Below, one piece after another: positions 45,171-57,000 of a stretch of DNA of 64,000 nucleotides (positions are counted from its first letter, which is position 1; the number at the start of each line of letters is the position of its first letter). Position numbers and translations under genes: made by a program. Origin of the DNA: G020354785 sp964521285 (lineage in GTDB: Bacteria; Bacteroidota; Bacteroidia; Bacteroidales; UBA10428); the NCBI GenBank assembly GCA_964521285.1, contig CAZFQS010000007.1, positions 1 through 64,000 on the forward strand, written 5' to 3'. Below the pieces are notes generated by a model that did no database searches, had not been told where the DNA came from, and saw nothing but the letters and a program-made list of their open reading frames with translations.

Positions 45171-45869
45171 ATGACTTCATTAAATAAAAACATCATTATT
45201 GCCGTTGACGGATATTCATCCTGCGGTAAAAGTACATTCGCCAAAGCCATAGCCAGGGAACTCAACTATATATATGTCGATAGTGGTGCTATGTACAGGG
45301 CAGTAGCACTGTATTGCCTGAGGAAAAGAATAATTATAAATAATAATTTTGATCTTGCGCAAATAATAAAAGCATTAAAGCTGATAGATATTGAATTTAG
45401 ATTTAACAGGCAAACACAAAAATATGAGACATTCCTTAATAATGAAAACGTTGAGGAAGATATCAGGAGCGTAGAAGTATCTGAAGTAGTAAGTTTAATA
45501 AGTAAGATTAAAGAAGTACGGGAAAAAATTCTAAAACTACAGCGAAAAATTGGAGAAACAAAAAGAATGGTAATGGATGGAAGAGATATAGGAACAGTAG
45601 TTTTCCCTGATGCGGAATTGAAAATCTTTATGACCGCTGATGTTGATATCAGGGCAAAAAGAAGATACGATGAGTTAATAGAAAAAGGAGTTGAAGTAAG
45701 TTTAGATGAAATAAAAAAGAATATAGAGGAAAGGGATCATCAGGATGTTAATCGCAAGGAGAGTCCTCTTGCAAAGGCTAAAGATGCTATAGAATTGGAC
45801 AATAGTAATATGACAGTGGAGGAGCAAATGGACTGGTTTAGGATGATAATAAGCAGATTTCATAAATAG
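45171..45869 (+). CDS. cmk: Cytidylate kinase
   Basis: Cmk phosphorylates CMP and dCMP to the diphosphates. From the ATG at 45171 it has 232 residues. Walker A GYSSCGKS lies at 14-21, followed by YVDSGAMYRAVALYCL, the MDGRDIGTVVFPDAELKIFMTAD block, and RDHQDVNRKESPLAKAKDAI near the end. The TTG at 45156 is rejected because it is in a -7 box. Confidence 0.96.
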   Translation: MTSLNKNIIIAVDGYSSCGKSTFAKAIARELNYIYVDSGAMYRAVALYCLRKRIIINNNFDLAQIIKALKLIDIEFRFNRQTQKYETFLNNENVEEDIRSVEVSEVVSLISKIKEVREKILKLQRKIGETKRMVMDGRDIGTVVFPDAELKIFMTADVDIRAKRRYDELIEKGVEVSLDEIKKNIEERDHQDVNRKESPLAKAKDAIELDNSNMTVEEQMDWFRMIISRFHK

Positions 45870-45958
45870 AATTTTATTATTTACATTTATTATCCTGAAA
45901 TCTGATTTTAATTGTTGTTAATTATTGATTAATAATATCTTATAATAAAATATTATTT

Positions 45959-46933
45959 ATGGAAGAAATTAAAAGAATAGGAGTCCTTACTTCAGGAGGT
46001 GATGCCCCGGGGATGAATGCAGCCATTCGTGCAGTTACCCGTGCCGGTATTCGTAACGGACTTGAAGTATTTGGTATTCGGAGAGGTTATCAGGGTATGA
46101 TTGATGGAGACATAATTAAGCTCGAAAATCATTCAGTGAGTGGAATTATCCAGAATGGAGGTACAATATTACAAACTGCCCGGTGCATGGATTTTATGAA
46201 AAGTGAAGGCAGGCAGAAGGCATATAATCAGATAAAAAAGTTTGGGTTAGACGCTGTTATAGTAATAGGAGGGGATGGTTCATTTACAGGTGCAACAATA
46301 ATGTCCAGGGAACATGATGTCCCTTTTATTGGGATACCGGGGACCATTGACAATGATCTTTATGGTACTGATTATACCATAGGATATGATACTGCATTAA
46401 ACACTGTTGTTTGTGCTGTTGATAAAATTAGAGATACGGCCAGTTCTCATAACAGAATATTTTTTATTGAGGTTATGGGTAAAGAAGCTGGGTTCGTTGC
46501 CTTGCGAAGTGGAATTGCGTGTGGGGCTGAAGGTATATTAATTCCTGAGGTAAAGGGGCAGTTAGAAAGGTTAAAAAAGCTTCTTGCTGGAAGGGCTAAA
46601 AAGTATAAATCAAGTATTGTCCTTGTAGCAGAGGGTGATGACGAAGGCAGGGCTATCGATATTGCAGCCATAACACAAAAGGAGTTTCCAAAATTTGATA
46701 TTAGAACAACGATTTTAGGGCATATTCAAAGGGGCGGTTCACCATCAGCATTCGACAGGGTAACAGCAAGCAGATTTGGTGTAGCTGCAGTGGACGCTCT
46801 GCTTGATGATCAGAAAAGCATAATGATAGGACTGGCGAATAATGAGATAGTCCATGTGCCATTAAATAAGACGGTTAAACTACATAAAGATGTAAATAAA
46901 GAATTACTTGAATTAGCTGATATTCTTATATAA
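45959..46933 (+). CDS. pfkA: ATP-dependent 6-phosphofructokinase
   Basis: Glycolytic enzyme making fructose 1,6-bisphosphate. The 324-residue protein has the ATP-binding GGDAPGMN at 13-20 and GGDGSFTGA near 104. Catalytic Asp131 is in PGTIDNDLYGTD, and EVMGKEAGFVA is the substrate loop. GHIQRGGSPSAFDR is also conserved. The Gly at 107 (GGDGS) indicates the ATP-dependent rather than the pyrophosphate-dependent form. Confidence 0.96.
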   Translation: MEEIKRIGVLTSGGDAPGMNAAIRAVTRAGIRNGLEVFGIRRGYQGMIDGDIIKLENHSVSGIIQNGGTILQTARCMDFMKSEGRQKAYNQIKKFGLDAVIVIGGDGSFTGATIMSREHDVPFIGIPGTIDNDLYGTDYTIGYDTALNTVVCAVDKIRDTASSHNRIFFIEVMGKEAGFVALRSGIACGAEGILIPEVKGQLERLKKLLAGRAKKYKSSIVLVAEGDDEGRAIDIAAITQKEFPKFDIRTTILGHIQRGGSPSAFDRVTASRFGVAAVDALLDDQKSIMIGLANNEIVHVPLNKTVKLHKDVNKELLELADILI

Positions 46934-47009
46934 AAAGAAAAAGTGCTGAAAAAATCAACACTCTTTCCCTTCAAGCTTCAATTGTTTTTAAGCAGTACTG
47001 TTTAATAGA

Positions 47010-49616
47010 CTATCCACATTTGGATGAACCACAGGAAGTACAAATTAAGCATCCTTCCTGATAGATGAGGTTTTTGGAGCCACATTCGGGACACGATTTA
47101 CCTTTTTTGACTTTTGTTCCGTCAGGTATATATTTCTTTAATGCCCTTTCAACCCCGTTCTTCCATGTGTTTATTGTATCATTGTCGAGTCTCAGTGATG
47201 AGACCAGATTTACAGCATCAGGTATTGGCATACCATGGCGCAATACACTTGAAATTAATTTTGCATAATTCCAGAATTCCTTGTTAAACATATGGGAAAG
47301 GCCCCCCAGAGTATTTTTATAGCCATACTTATCTACGTACTGAAAATCATATCTTGATATGCCATTTTCATCGCGATTTTTAATAATTTTTCCTTTGGTT
47401 ATTGATTTTGGAATTGGAAACATTTCTTCATCAGCCATACCTGTAAAAATTTCATATGGCTTATCGTCCTTAAGTCCGACAAATGCTATCCATTTTTCTT
47501 CGTTGTTATTGAATCTAATGATTTCTGCATCGAGAATTTTAGGGCGTTTAAATTTTCTGGCTTCTTCTTCTTCCCTTTCATCGTTTGTGAGTAGTACTCC
47601 TGATCGTGATCCTTCTCTGTAAACAGTCACCCCTTTACATCCGCTTTCCCAGGCAGCAATGTACAGTTCTCCTACAAGTTCTTCAGTAACACTCTTGGGC
47701 AGGTTAATAGTAACACTTATGGAATGGTCGACCCACTTTTGTATTTCACCCTGCATTTTAACTTTGCTTACCCAATCAACATCACTGGAGGTTGCTTTAT
47801 AGTAAGGAGACTTTTTTACTATATCTTTCAGTTTATTAGCATCATATTTTTTTACTTCATCCGGATTATGTCCGTGTGTTACAAGCCAGGTAGCAAAATT
47901 ATGATGAAAAACATTGTATTCTTCCCATGCATCGCCTATATCATCAACAAAAGAAACATTTACACTATTATCGTTCGGATTAACTTTTCTTCTGCGTTTG
48001 TATACCGGCATAAATACTGGTTCAATACCCGATGTGGTCTGTGTCATTAAGCTTGTTGTTCCGGTAGGGGCAATTGTTAGCAGAGCTATATTTCTTCTGC
48101 CGAATTTTAACATATCATGGTAAAGCTGTTCATCTTCGTCACGCAGACGTTGAATAAAAGGATTATCTTTTTCAAGATGTGAATCATAGATTGAGAAAGA
48201 TCCTCTTTCCTTTGCCAGATAAACTGATGATCTATATGCTTCTATAGCTAATGTTTTATGTATTTCAATTGAGAAATCGATTGCATTTTCACTTCCATAT
48301 CTTAATCCCAGAGCAGCAAGCATATCACCTTCAGCAGTAATTCCTATTCCGGTTCTTCTCCCTTCCTCAGCTTTAATGCGTATATTTTCCCACAGTCTCT
48401 TTTCAACTCTTTTGATTTCCTGATCTTCAGGATCTCTATTAATTTTATCAATAATAGCATCAATCTTTTCAAGTTCAAGATCAATTATGTCATCCATTAT
48501 TCTTTGCGCATGATGCACATGTTCTTTAAACAGATCAAAATTAAAAACAGCCTTATCTGTAAATGGATTTTCAACATATCCATAAAGGTTTATAGCTAAC
48601 AACCGGCATGAATCATAGGGACAGAGGGGAATCTCTCCACAAGGGTTAGTAGAAGTAGTTTTATAACCAAAGTCAGTGTAACAGTCAGGAACAGATTCCT
48701 TTAAAATAGTATCCCAAAACAATACACCGGGTTCAGCAGATTTCCATGCGTTATGTATTATTTTGTTCCAGAGCTTTCCGGCAATAATTTCCTTTTTTAA
48801 AATAGGATTTTTAGCATCAATGGGAAATTTTTGTACATATTTTCTATTATTTATAACAGCTTCCATAAATTCATTATCAATCTTAACTGACACATTGGCT
48901 CCTGTCACCTTTCCTTTTTCCATCTTAACGTCAATGAATTGTTCAGCATCAGGATGCTTTATAGATATACTCATCATTAAAGCCCCTCTTCTCCCGTCCT
49001 GCGCCACTTCACGTGTTGAATTTGAATACCTTTCCATAAAAGGAATAATGCCCGTTGATGTAAGAGCACTATTTAAAACAGGAGTTCCTTTTGGCCGAAT
49101 ATGAGATAAATCATGCCCAACACCACCCCTGCGTTTCATTAATTGTACCTGTTCCTGATCAATTTTCATTATTCCTCCATAGGAATCAGCAGGATTTTCA
49201 TGCCCGATAACAAAACAATTAGACAGAGATGCAATCTGGTAATTATTCCCAATGCCTGTCATTGGACCACCTTGAGGAACAATATACTTAAAATCTTTAA
49301 GTAATTCATATATTTTTTCCTCACTAATCGGGTTGGGATACTTTTTCTCAATTCTGGCTATCTCTTTGGCTATCCTTCTATGCATATCATCCGGATTCTT
49401 CTCATATAATTTGCCCGAAGAGTCTTTAAGAGCGTATTTATTTATCCATACAGTAGCAGCCAATTCATCCCCCTTAAAGTACTTGAGTGAACTTTTCAAA
49501 GCTTCTTCATAACTGAAAATTCTATTCACAGGATCGTTTAAAATTTGTCTCTTCTTTTCTATCTCTCTAAATTCTTCGGAAGTAGTTTTTCTTGTTTTTA
49601 ATTCTTCAGTATGCAT
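47010..49616 (-). CDS. nrdJ: Adenosylcobalamin-dependent (class II) ribonucleotide reductase
   Basis: This enzyme makes deoxyribonucleotides with B12 as radical source, with or without oxygen. The 868-residue protein has SLSNCFVIGHENPADSYGGI, MKRRGGVGHDLSHIRP, and the active-site NPCGEIPLCPYDSCRL. APTGTTSLMTQTTSGIEPVF and a C-terminal zinc ribbon with Cys at about 842, 845, 856, 859, 862 and 867 follow. This is the layout of the TSCGSSKCG-ending class II group common in anaerobic Bacteroidetes. No cobalamin riboswitch or NrdR box was recognised upstream. Confidence 0.95.
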   Translation of the reverse strand: MHTEELKTRKTTSEEFREIEKKRQILNDPVNRIFSYEEALKSSLKYFKGDELAATVWINKYALKDSSGKLYEKNPDDMHRRIAKEIARIEKKYPNPISEEKIYELLKDFKYIVPQGGPMTGIGNNYQIASLSNCFVIGHENPADSYGGIMKIDQEQVQLMKRRGGVGHDLSHIRPKGTPVLNSALTSTGIIPFMERYSNSTREVAQDGRRGALMMSISIKHPDAEQFIDVKMEKGKVTGANVSVKIDNEFMEAVINNRKYVQKFPIDAKNPILKKEIIAGKLWNKIIHNAWKSAEPGVLFWDTILKESVPDCYTDFGYKTTSTNPCGEIPLCPYDSCRLLAINLYGYVENPFTDKAVFNFDLFKEHVHHAQRIMDDIIDLELEKIDAIIDKINRDPEDQEIKRVEKRLWENIRIKAEEGRRTGIGITAEGDMLAALGLRYGSENAIDFSIEIHKTLAIEAYRSSVYLAKERGSFSIYDSHLEKDNPFIQRLRDEDEQLYHDMLKFGRRNIALLTIAPTGTTSLMTQTTSGIEPVFMPVYKRRRKVNPNDNSVNVSFVDDIGDAWEEYNVFHHNFATWLVTHGHNPDEVKKYDANKLKDIVKKSPYYKATSSDVDWVSKVKMQGEIQKWVDHSISVTINLPKSVTEELVGELYIAAWESGCKGVTVYREGSRSGVLLTNDEREEEEARKFKRPKILDAEIIRFNNNEEKWIAFVGLKDDKPYEIFTGMADEEMFPIPKSITKGKIIKNRDENGISRYDFQYVDKYGYKNTLGGLSHMFNKEFWNYAKLISSVLRHGMPIPDAVNLVSSLRLDNDTINTWKNGVERALKKYIPDGTKVKKGKSCPECGSKNLIYQEGCLICTSCGSSKCG

Positions 49617-49930
49617 CGACTAAGTGTTTAAAACATTGGAAATATGTACGCTAGTTATTCTAAGAAAAAAAGAAAGCAGGATATGCAATTTAAAAATAGA
49701 ATCAAATTTCTGCAATGTACAAATATTTATATTATCAACATTTCGGACTATTTATTAACTCGCATTTTAAGCGGTTGAAAGACTGATAATTAATACATAA
49801 ACAGCAATTTTTATTACGAATCCTGTAAAAGAAATGCAACAATTATGTGTTTTTTTTATTAAGAAAATACTAACATGTATTTTTCTATGTTAAAGGTACT
49901 AAAATTTTAAAAGAGGACAAAGAGGATAAT
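49617..49930. other. AT-rich intergenic stretch before the GC-rich repeats
   Basis: About 310 nt upstream of nrdJ and before the repeat cluster. No gene, riboswitch or clear promoter was recognised. Its right end turns purine-rich (AAGAGGACAAAGAGGATAAT). Confidence 0.5.
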
Positions 49931-49931
49931 C

Positions 49932-49974
49932 GGGACAGCGCCCGGGGACAGCGCTATTTTAGGGCGCTGTCCCC
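49932..49974. repeat. GC-rich GGGACAGCGCC repeat cluster forming hairpins
   Basis: There are three copies of a unit around GGGACAGCGCC. Copy A is direct at 49932-49943 and copy B direct at 49944-49954. Copy C is inverted at 49962-49974 (GGGCGCTGTCCCC). B and C form an 11-bp perfect hairpin with a 9-nt loop, and A and C form a 12-bp one, so the two folds compete. The region is strikingly GC-rich against the surrounding AT-rich DNA. It is followed by a pyrimidine-rich stretch with more GTCCCC pieces. Confidence 0.85.
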
Positions 49975-49998
49975 TCTCATTTCCCCTCTTCTGTCCCC

Positions 49999-50028
49999 TT
50001 TGTGTCCCCAAAAATTTTATTAATTTTG
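49999..50028 (+). promoter_or_regulatory. Promoter of tRNA-Leu(CAA) (-33 and -7 boxes)
   Basis: TTTG (49999-50002) and TAATTTTG (50021-50028) are separated by 18 nt, 10 nt before the tRNA. The -33 box lies at the end of the pyrimidine-rich repeat-associated tract, so the repeats abut this promoter. Confidence 0.75.
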
Positions 50029-50038
50029 CAGATGAAAT

Positions 50039-50122
50039 GCCGAAGTGGCGGAATTGGTAGACGCGCATGACTCAAAATCATGTCTCCGCAAGGAGGTGTG
50101 GGTTCGATTCCCACCTTCGGTA
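50039..50122 (+). tRNA. tRNA-Leu (anticodon CAA)
   Basis: The 84-nt gene has the acceptor stem GCCGAAG/CTTCGGT (a G-U pair at 1-72) and discriminator A. The anticodon stem CATGA/TCATG closes the loop CTCAAAA with anticodon CAA. A long variable arm (TGTCTCCGCAAGGAGGT region) and the T-arm GGGTTCGATTCCC complete it. It reads UUG codons. CCA is not encoded. Confidence 0.96.
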
Positions 50123-50132
50123 CTAATAAAAA

Positions 50133-50146
50133 GGGGCGCTGTCCCC
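50133..50146. repeat. Fourth GC-rich repeat copy, after tRNA-Leu(CAA)
   Basis: GGGGCGCTGTCCCC has the inverted orientation of the unit in the cluster at 49932-49974. It lies between the tRNA 3' end and the dCMP deaminase ATG, 7 nt before that ATG. The tRNA is thus bracketed by the repeats. Confidence 0.8.
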
Positions 50147-50153
50147 ACTTAAA

Positions 50154-50600
50154 ATGAGCAAGTATAATCCCATGCATCCTTATGGAAAAAGGCAGGAACA
50201 GTTTGATAAGCGCTATCTTGCAATGGCTAAAATCTGGGCGCTCAATTCGTATTGCAAACGCAGGCAGGTAGGGGCATTAATTGTAAAAGAAAAAATGATT
50301 ATTTCTGACGGATACAATGGTACTCCTTCTGATTTTGAGAATTTGTGCGAAGACAAAGATTTCAAAACCAAGCCTTATGTATTGCATGCTGAGGCTAATG
50401 CTATAACGAAAGTCGCAAAATCCAATAACAGTAGTGAAGGAGCCACCTTGTATATAACTTCATCTCCGTGTATGGAATGTGCTAAGCTTATTATTCAATC
50501 AGGGATTAAAAGAGTAGTATTTTGCGATAAATACCGTATTGAAGATGGCATTAACCTACTAAAAAGAGCAAATATTGAAGTAGTATCCATAGAGTTATAA
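50154..50600 (+). CDS. dCMP/deoxycytidylate deaminase family protein
   Basis: The 148-residue protein has the zinc-binding deaminase motifs HAEANAI (His78, catalytic Glu80) and SSPCMECAKLI (Cys106, Cys109). IVKEKMIISDGYNGTPSDFENLCED is typical of ComEB-like dCMP deaminases, which make dUMP for thymidylate synthesis. It starts 7 nt after a GC-rich repeat copy, which could make the repeat part of its 5' leader. It is 12 nt upstream of the S41 gene. Confidence 0.9.
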   Translation: MSKYNPMHPYGKRQEQFDKRYLAMAKIWALNSYCKRRQVGALIVKEKMIISDGYNGTPSDFENLCEDKDFKTKPYVLHAEANAITKVAKSNNSSEGATLYITSSPCMECAKLIIQSGIKRVVFCDKYRIEDGINLLKRANIEVVSIEL

Positions 50601-50612
50601 ATCAAATTTGAA

Positions 50613-52223
50613 ATGGAATATAAAAATACTCGTAATGCTATATATTATCCTATTATTCTGGCTTTTGCCATTGTTATCGGGATACTGATTGGCAGATATT
50701 ATAAAAGTAATTATTCAGAAAGGCGATTTTATATTTATCCCAGAGCTGATAAGCTAAACAACATATTAAATTATATTGAGAAGGAATATGTAGATCATGT
50801 TTCAAAGAAAGATTTGGTTGAAAGTGCCATACCAAAAATACTGGAAGAGCTGGATCCTCATTCCCAGTATATTCCTGCTAAAGATTTACATAGGATTAAT
50901 GAACCGCTTGAAGGTAATTTCAGCGGGATAGGCGTACAGTTTAACCTGTTAAATGATACTTTGGTTATAATTAATACTGTGGCCAACGGGCCATCAGAAA
51001 AAATTGGAATTTTAGCAGGTGACCGCATTATAAAAGTTAATAATGAAATAGTCGCAGGGGTGAAAATGCCTAGTGATTCGATTGTTAAAAGACTTAGAGG
51101 ACCTAAAGAATCCAAAGTTAGTATTGAAATAATGCGCAGAAATGTTGCCGAATTACTGTCTTTTGAGATTATCCGTGATAATATACCTTTATATAGCGTG
51201 GATGTCGGGTATATGATTACGGATGACATAGGATATATTAAGATAAATAGCTTTTCGAGAACTACATATGAGGAGTTTGTTTCTGTTTTTACTGAACTTA
51301 GATCGCAAGGATTAAAAAAGCTGGTTTTGGATTTAAGAAACAATGGAGGGGGTTACATGGATGCTGCAGTAAATATTGCAGATCAGTTTTTAAATAATAA
51401 AGAATTAATAGTATATACAGAGGGAAATGCAAGAGCCAGGGAGGAGTATCGTTCTAAACCAGGAGGGATATGTGATGATGTAGAAGTGGTTATTTTAATT
51501 GATGAAGGCTCTGCGTCGGCAAGTGAGATACTTGCAGGAGCGATTCAGGATAATGACAGGGGATTGGTTATCGGAAGACGTTCCTTTGGTAAAGGATTGG
51601 TGCAGGAACAAAAATTATTATCTGATAGTTCTGCTATAAGATTAACTATTGCCAGATACTATACTCCAACAGGAAGAAGTATTCAAAAACCATATAATAG
51701 AGGTTTTGAAGATTATATTAATGATTTAAATAACAGATATATCAGGGGTGAGTTCGCTGTTGAAGATAGTATTCATTTAAATGATAGCCTAAAATACAGA
51801 ACTCCCGGGGGTAAAATTGTTTTCGGGGGTGGAGGAATAATGCCCGATATTTTTGTTCCGATTGATACAGCAGATGTTACTGATTATTTGATAGATGTTC
51901 GAAACAGGGGGTTACTTTATACTTTTGCACTTAAATTTGCCGATGACAATAGAGTGTTTTTGGAAAAACTTCAAGAACCTGAAGAATTTGTGCGATACTT
52001 AAATAAGAGAAATGTTTTAAGCGCTTTTGTAAAATATGCAAAAAGTAAGGGAGTCGACGAAGTACCCGGTGAAATTAAAATTTCAGAAGAAATACTGAAA
52101 ACACAGCTTTATGCTAATATTACAAGAAATATACTGGATAATAAGGGATTTTATCCGATAATTAAAAGTATAGATAATACATTGCAAAAGGCTATTGCTG
52201 TATTGGAAAATAATACTGGTTGA
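50613..52223 (+). CDS. S41 family C-terminal processing peptidase
   Basis: The 536-residue protein has an N-terminal membrane anchor (YYPIILAFAIVIGILIGRYY). A PDZ domain (about 98-180: FSGIGVQFNLLND...GPSEKIGILAGDRIIKVN) precedes the protease core, with catalytic Ser302 in GSASASEIL and Lys327 in FGKGLVQ. The periplasmic enzyme cuts proteins near their C-termini. It is longer than E. coli-like CtpA, owing to a C-terminal helical part of about 150 residues usual in Bacteroidetes. It converges with eno. Confidence 0.93.
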   Translation: MEYKNTRNAIYYPIILAFAIVIGILIGRYYKSNYSERRFYIYPRADKLNNILNYIEKEYVDHVSKKDLVESAIPKILEELDPHSQYIPAKDLHRINEPLEGNFSGIGVQFNLLNDTLVIINTVANGPSEKIGILAGDRIIKVNNEIVAGVKMPSDSIVKRLRGPKESKVSIEIMRRNVAELLSFEIIRDNIPLYSVDVGYMITDDIGYIKINSFSRTTYEEFVSVFTELRSQGLKKLVLDLRNNGGGYMDAAVNIADQFLNNKELIVYTEGNARAREEYRSKPGGICDDVEVVILIDEGSASASEILAGAIQDNDRGLVIGRRSFGKGLVQEQKLLSDSSAIRLTIARYYTPTGRSIQKPYNRGFEDYINDLNNRYIRGEFAVEDSIHLNDSLKYRTPGGKIVFGGGGIMPDIFVPIDTADVTDYLIDVRNRGLLYTFALKFADDNRVFLEKLQEPEEFVRYLNKRNVLSAFVKYAKSKGVDEVPGEIKISEEILKTQLYANITRNILDNKGFYPIIKSIDNTLQKAIAVLENNTG

Positions 52224-52242
52224 AATGTATGAATAAAAGGTA

Positions 52243-54439
<2,197 letters not shown>

Positions 54440-54525
54440 CTCAGTTCTTTATTTTTATCCGGAATTTAGATTTTTGAATTAAAAGTTTTTAAAAAAAACC
54501 TAAATTCTAAGCTTGTTATTTAAAA

Positions 54526-55518
54526 TTATTCTTTATCCAACTTATATTTAGAAGTATCCATCCCAAATGTGAGATTCATACTTTCGAGCAATTCATCTAA
54601 TTCCGTGAGGGACTTTTTACCAAAGTTTCTGAATTTCAATAAGTCATTTTTGTTAAACTTGACTAAATCACCCAGCGTATCTACTTCAGCTGCTTTTAAA
54701 CAGTTTAATGCCCTTACTGAAAGGTCCAGGTCAACAAGTTTGGTTTTCAATAGCTGCCTCATATGAAGTACTTCTTCATCAAATTCTTCTTGGGCTGATT
54801 TTTCATCTGATTCGAGAGTAATCTTTTCATCAGAAAATAACATGAAATGGTAGATTAATATTTTTGCTGCTTCTTTTAATGCATCCTTGGGATGAATTGA
54901 TCCGTCAGTCTGGATTTCAAAAACTAATTTTTCGTAATCTGTTTTCTGTTCAACCCTGTAATTTTCTATTGAATATTTAACATTTCTTATTGGTGTAAAT
55001 ATCGAATCAACAGGAATTATTCCAAACTCTGCATCAAGAGGTTTATTTTCTTCAGAGGGTACATAACCCCTGCCTTTATTTACAGTCATTTCCATTTGAA
55101 GTTCAACATCAGGTTCCATATGGCATATGATAAGGTCAGGATTTAATATTTCAAAACTATTTAGAAATCTGTTTAAATCACCGGCTTTAAATGTTTCCTG
55201 GCCTGTAATATTTACAATAATTTTTTCATTATTTATATCTTCAATGAGTTTCTTAAAGCGAATTTGTTTTAGATTTAAAATTATTTCAGTCATATCTTCA
55301 ATCACACCTGTAATAGAAGAAAATTCGTGTTCTATTCCTTCCACCTTTATCGTAGTTATTGCATATCCCTCTAAAGATGAAAGAAGAATTCTTCTTAGTG
55401 CATTACCAACAGTAATGCCGTAGCCAGGTTCCAGCGGCCGAAATTCGAATTTGCCGAATTTGTCGTCAGAATCAATCATTATTACCTTATCGGGTTTTTG
55501 AAAAGCTAATATTGCCAT
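54526..55518 (-). CDS. rpoA: DNA-directed RNA polymerase alpha subunit
   Basis: Assembly platform of RNA polymerase. The 330-residue protein has the N-terminal dimerisation domain ([31 protein letters not shown]) and the C-terminal domain (about 255-320: [23 protein letters not shown]...[24 protein letters not shown]), which binds UP elements and activators. Length is normal. It lies between rpsD and rplQ as in most bacteria. Confidence 0.98.
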   Translation of the reverse strand: MAILAFQKPDKVIMIDSDDKFGKFEFRPLEPGYGITVGNALRRILLSSLEGYAITTIKVEGIEHEFSSITGVIEDMTEIILNLKQIRFKKLIEDINNEKIIVNITGQETFKAGDLNRFLNSFEILNPDLIICHMEPDVELQMEMTVNKGRGYVPSEENKPLDAEFGIIPVDSIFTPIRNVKYSIENYRVEQKTDYEKLVFEIQTDGSIHPKDALKEAAKILIYHFMLFSDEKITLESDEKSAQEEFDEEVLHMRQLLKTKLVDLDLSVRALNCLKAAEVDTLGDLVKFNKNDLLKFRNFGKKSLTELDELLESMNLTFGMDTSKYKLDKE

Positions 55519-55540
55519 AAAAATGAATTATTATTATAGA

Positions 55541-56146
55541 TTATTTAGAATACAATTCAACAATCAAATGTTCTTTAATATTTTCAGGTATTTCATCTCT
55601 TTCAGGTCTGTTTAAAAATTTACCGGCCATTTGGTCAGAATCCCATTCAAGCCACGAATATGAACTTCTGTTATTAGAAAGTGAATCTTTAATGGGATGA
55701 AGGTCTTTAGATTTTTCACGTACTCCTATTATATCACCTGACCTTAAGGTATATGAGGGGATATTGACGATCTTCTCATTAACAGTAATATGTCTGTGCG
55801 ATACCAGTTGTCGCGCAGCATTGCGTGTAGGCGCGATACCTAATCGATATACTACATTATCCAGACGGGATTCGAGTAGCTGGAGTAACACTTCACCTGT
55901 TATTCCCTTACTTCTTGATGCTTTTTCAAACAGATTTAAAAATTGTCTTTCAAGTATGCCATAAGTATATTTTGCTTTTTGTTTTTCTTTTAATTGTGTT
56001 CCGTATTCAGACAGTTTTTTTCTTTTTCTGTTGATACCGTGCATTCCAGGGGGATAGTTCTTTCTTTCGAAGCTTTTATCTGTCCCGAATATTGGTTCTC
56101 CGAACTTCCTTGCTATTTTCGTTTTTGGGCCTATATATCTAGCCAT
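55541..56146 (-). CDS. rpsD: 30S ribosomal protein S4
   Basis: Primary 16S rRNA-binding protein that nucleates the 30S body. The 201-residue sequence begins [20 protein letters not shown]. The S4 domain is [40 protein letters not shown] (about 91-130). It lacks an N-terminal zinc-binding Cys cluster. 22 nt upstream of rpoA. Confidence 0.98.
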   Translation of the reverse strand: MARYIGPKTKIARKFGEPIFGTDKSFERKNYPPGMHGINRKRKKLSEYGTQLKEKQKAKYTYGILERQFLNLFEKASRSKGITGEVLLQLLESRLDNVVYRLGIAPTRNAARQLVSHRHITVNEKIVNIPSYTLRSGDIIGVREKSKDLHPIKDSLSNNRSSYSWLEWDSDQMAGKFLNRPERDEIPENIKEHLIVELYSK

Positions 56147-56186
56147 TTAAAATATAGAATTAGTTGTTAAAATTTATAATTTATAA

Positions 56187-56576
56187 CTAAACACGTCTTC
56201 TGTTTGGCGGTCTGCATCCATTGTGTGGCAATGGTGTTACGTCAACTATTTCGATAACCTCAATACCTGATGTATGAATAGTCCTGATTGCAGATTCTCT
56301 TCCTGCACCCGGGCCTTTTACAAATACTTTAACTTTTCTCAGTCCTAAATCATAAGCAGTTTTTGCACAATCATTTGCAGCCATCTGGGCAGCATACGGA
56401 GTATTCTTTTTTGAACCTTTAAATCCCAATTTCCCGGCTGATGCCCATGAAATAACATGACCCTGATTATTTGTTAGTGATATAATTATATTATTAAATG
56501 AAGCATGAATATGAGCCTGTCCTACAGGTTCAATTTTAACAGCTTTCCTCCTGGATGTTCCTGTTTTCTTTGCCAT
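56187..56576 (-). CDS. rpsK: 30S ribosomal protein S11
   Basis: Part of the 30S platform near the mRNA exit and E site. The 129-residue protein has [30 protein letters not shown] and ends with [18 protein letters not shown], both diagnostic. It is 9 nt after rpsM. Confidence 0.98.
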   Translation of the reverse strand: MAKKTGTSRRKAVKIEPVGQAHIHASFNNIIISLTNNQGHVISWASAGKLGFKGSKKNTPYAAQMAANDCAKTAYDLGLRKVKVFVKGPGAGRESAIRTIHTSGIEVIEIVDVTPLPHNGCRPPNRRRV

Positions 56577-56585
56577 AATAAGTAA

Positions 56586-56963
56586 TTATTTAGTAGCTTT
56601 CTTTTTATTTGCTACAGTTCTTCTTCTTCCCTTTCGTGTACGGGCATTATTCTTTGTACTTTGTCCTCTTACAGGCAGTCCGATGCGATGTCTTATACCC
56701 CTGTAGCTTCCTATGTCCATTAATCGTTTAACGTTCATCTGGACAGAAGATCGGAGTTCCCCTTCAACTTTGTATTTATCATTAACTACTTTTCTGATAT
56801 TACTTATCTGATCATCTGTCCAGTCCTTAACCTTTATCTCTTTGTCAACTCCTGCTTCCTGCAATATCATATTTGCAGTACTACGCCCTATTCCATAGAT
56901 ATAGGTTAATCCTATTTCACCTCTTTTATTTTTTGGTAAGTCGATTCCAACAATTCTTGCCAT
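56586..56963 (-). CDS. rpsM: 30S ribosomal protein S13
   Basis: Contacts the P-site tRNA and the 50S subunit through bridge B1. The 125-residue sequence has [56 protein letters not shown], and a basic C-terminal tail. It follows rpmJ by 37 nt. Confidence 0.98.
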   Translation of the reverse strand: MARIVGIDLPKNKRGEIGLTYIYGIGRSTANMILQEAGVDKEIKVKDWTDDQISNIRKVVNDKYKVEGELRSSVQMNVKRLMDIGSYRGIRHRIGLPVRGQSTKNNARTRKGRRRTVANKKKATK

Positions 56964-57000
56964 GACTTAAATTTTAAGATTAATTATATTTAAAAATGCA

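Noticed and set aside
46937..46963. Hairpin AGTGCTGA/TCAACACT after pfkA as a terminator
   Set aside because: Contains a C-A mismatch and is followed by a mixed pyrimidine stretch rather than a T-run; too weak to list.
49617..49930. Possible cobalamin riboswitch upstream of nrdJ
   Set aside because: No B12-box-like conserved core was seen by eye; a covariance search would be needed to be sure.
49932..50146. Considered as a CRISPR array
   Set aside because: The units are short, in mixed orientation, have irregular spacing, and no cas gene is near.
49977..50177. 66-codon minus-strand frame across tRNA-Leu(CAA)
   Set aside because: It runs through the tRNA gene and its promoter, so it cannot be a real protein-coding gene.
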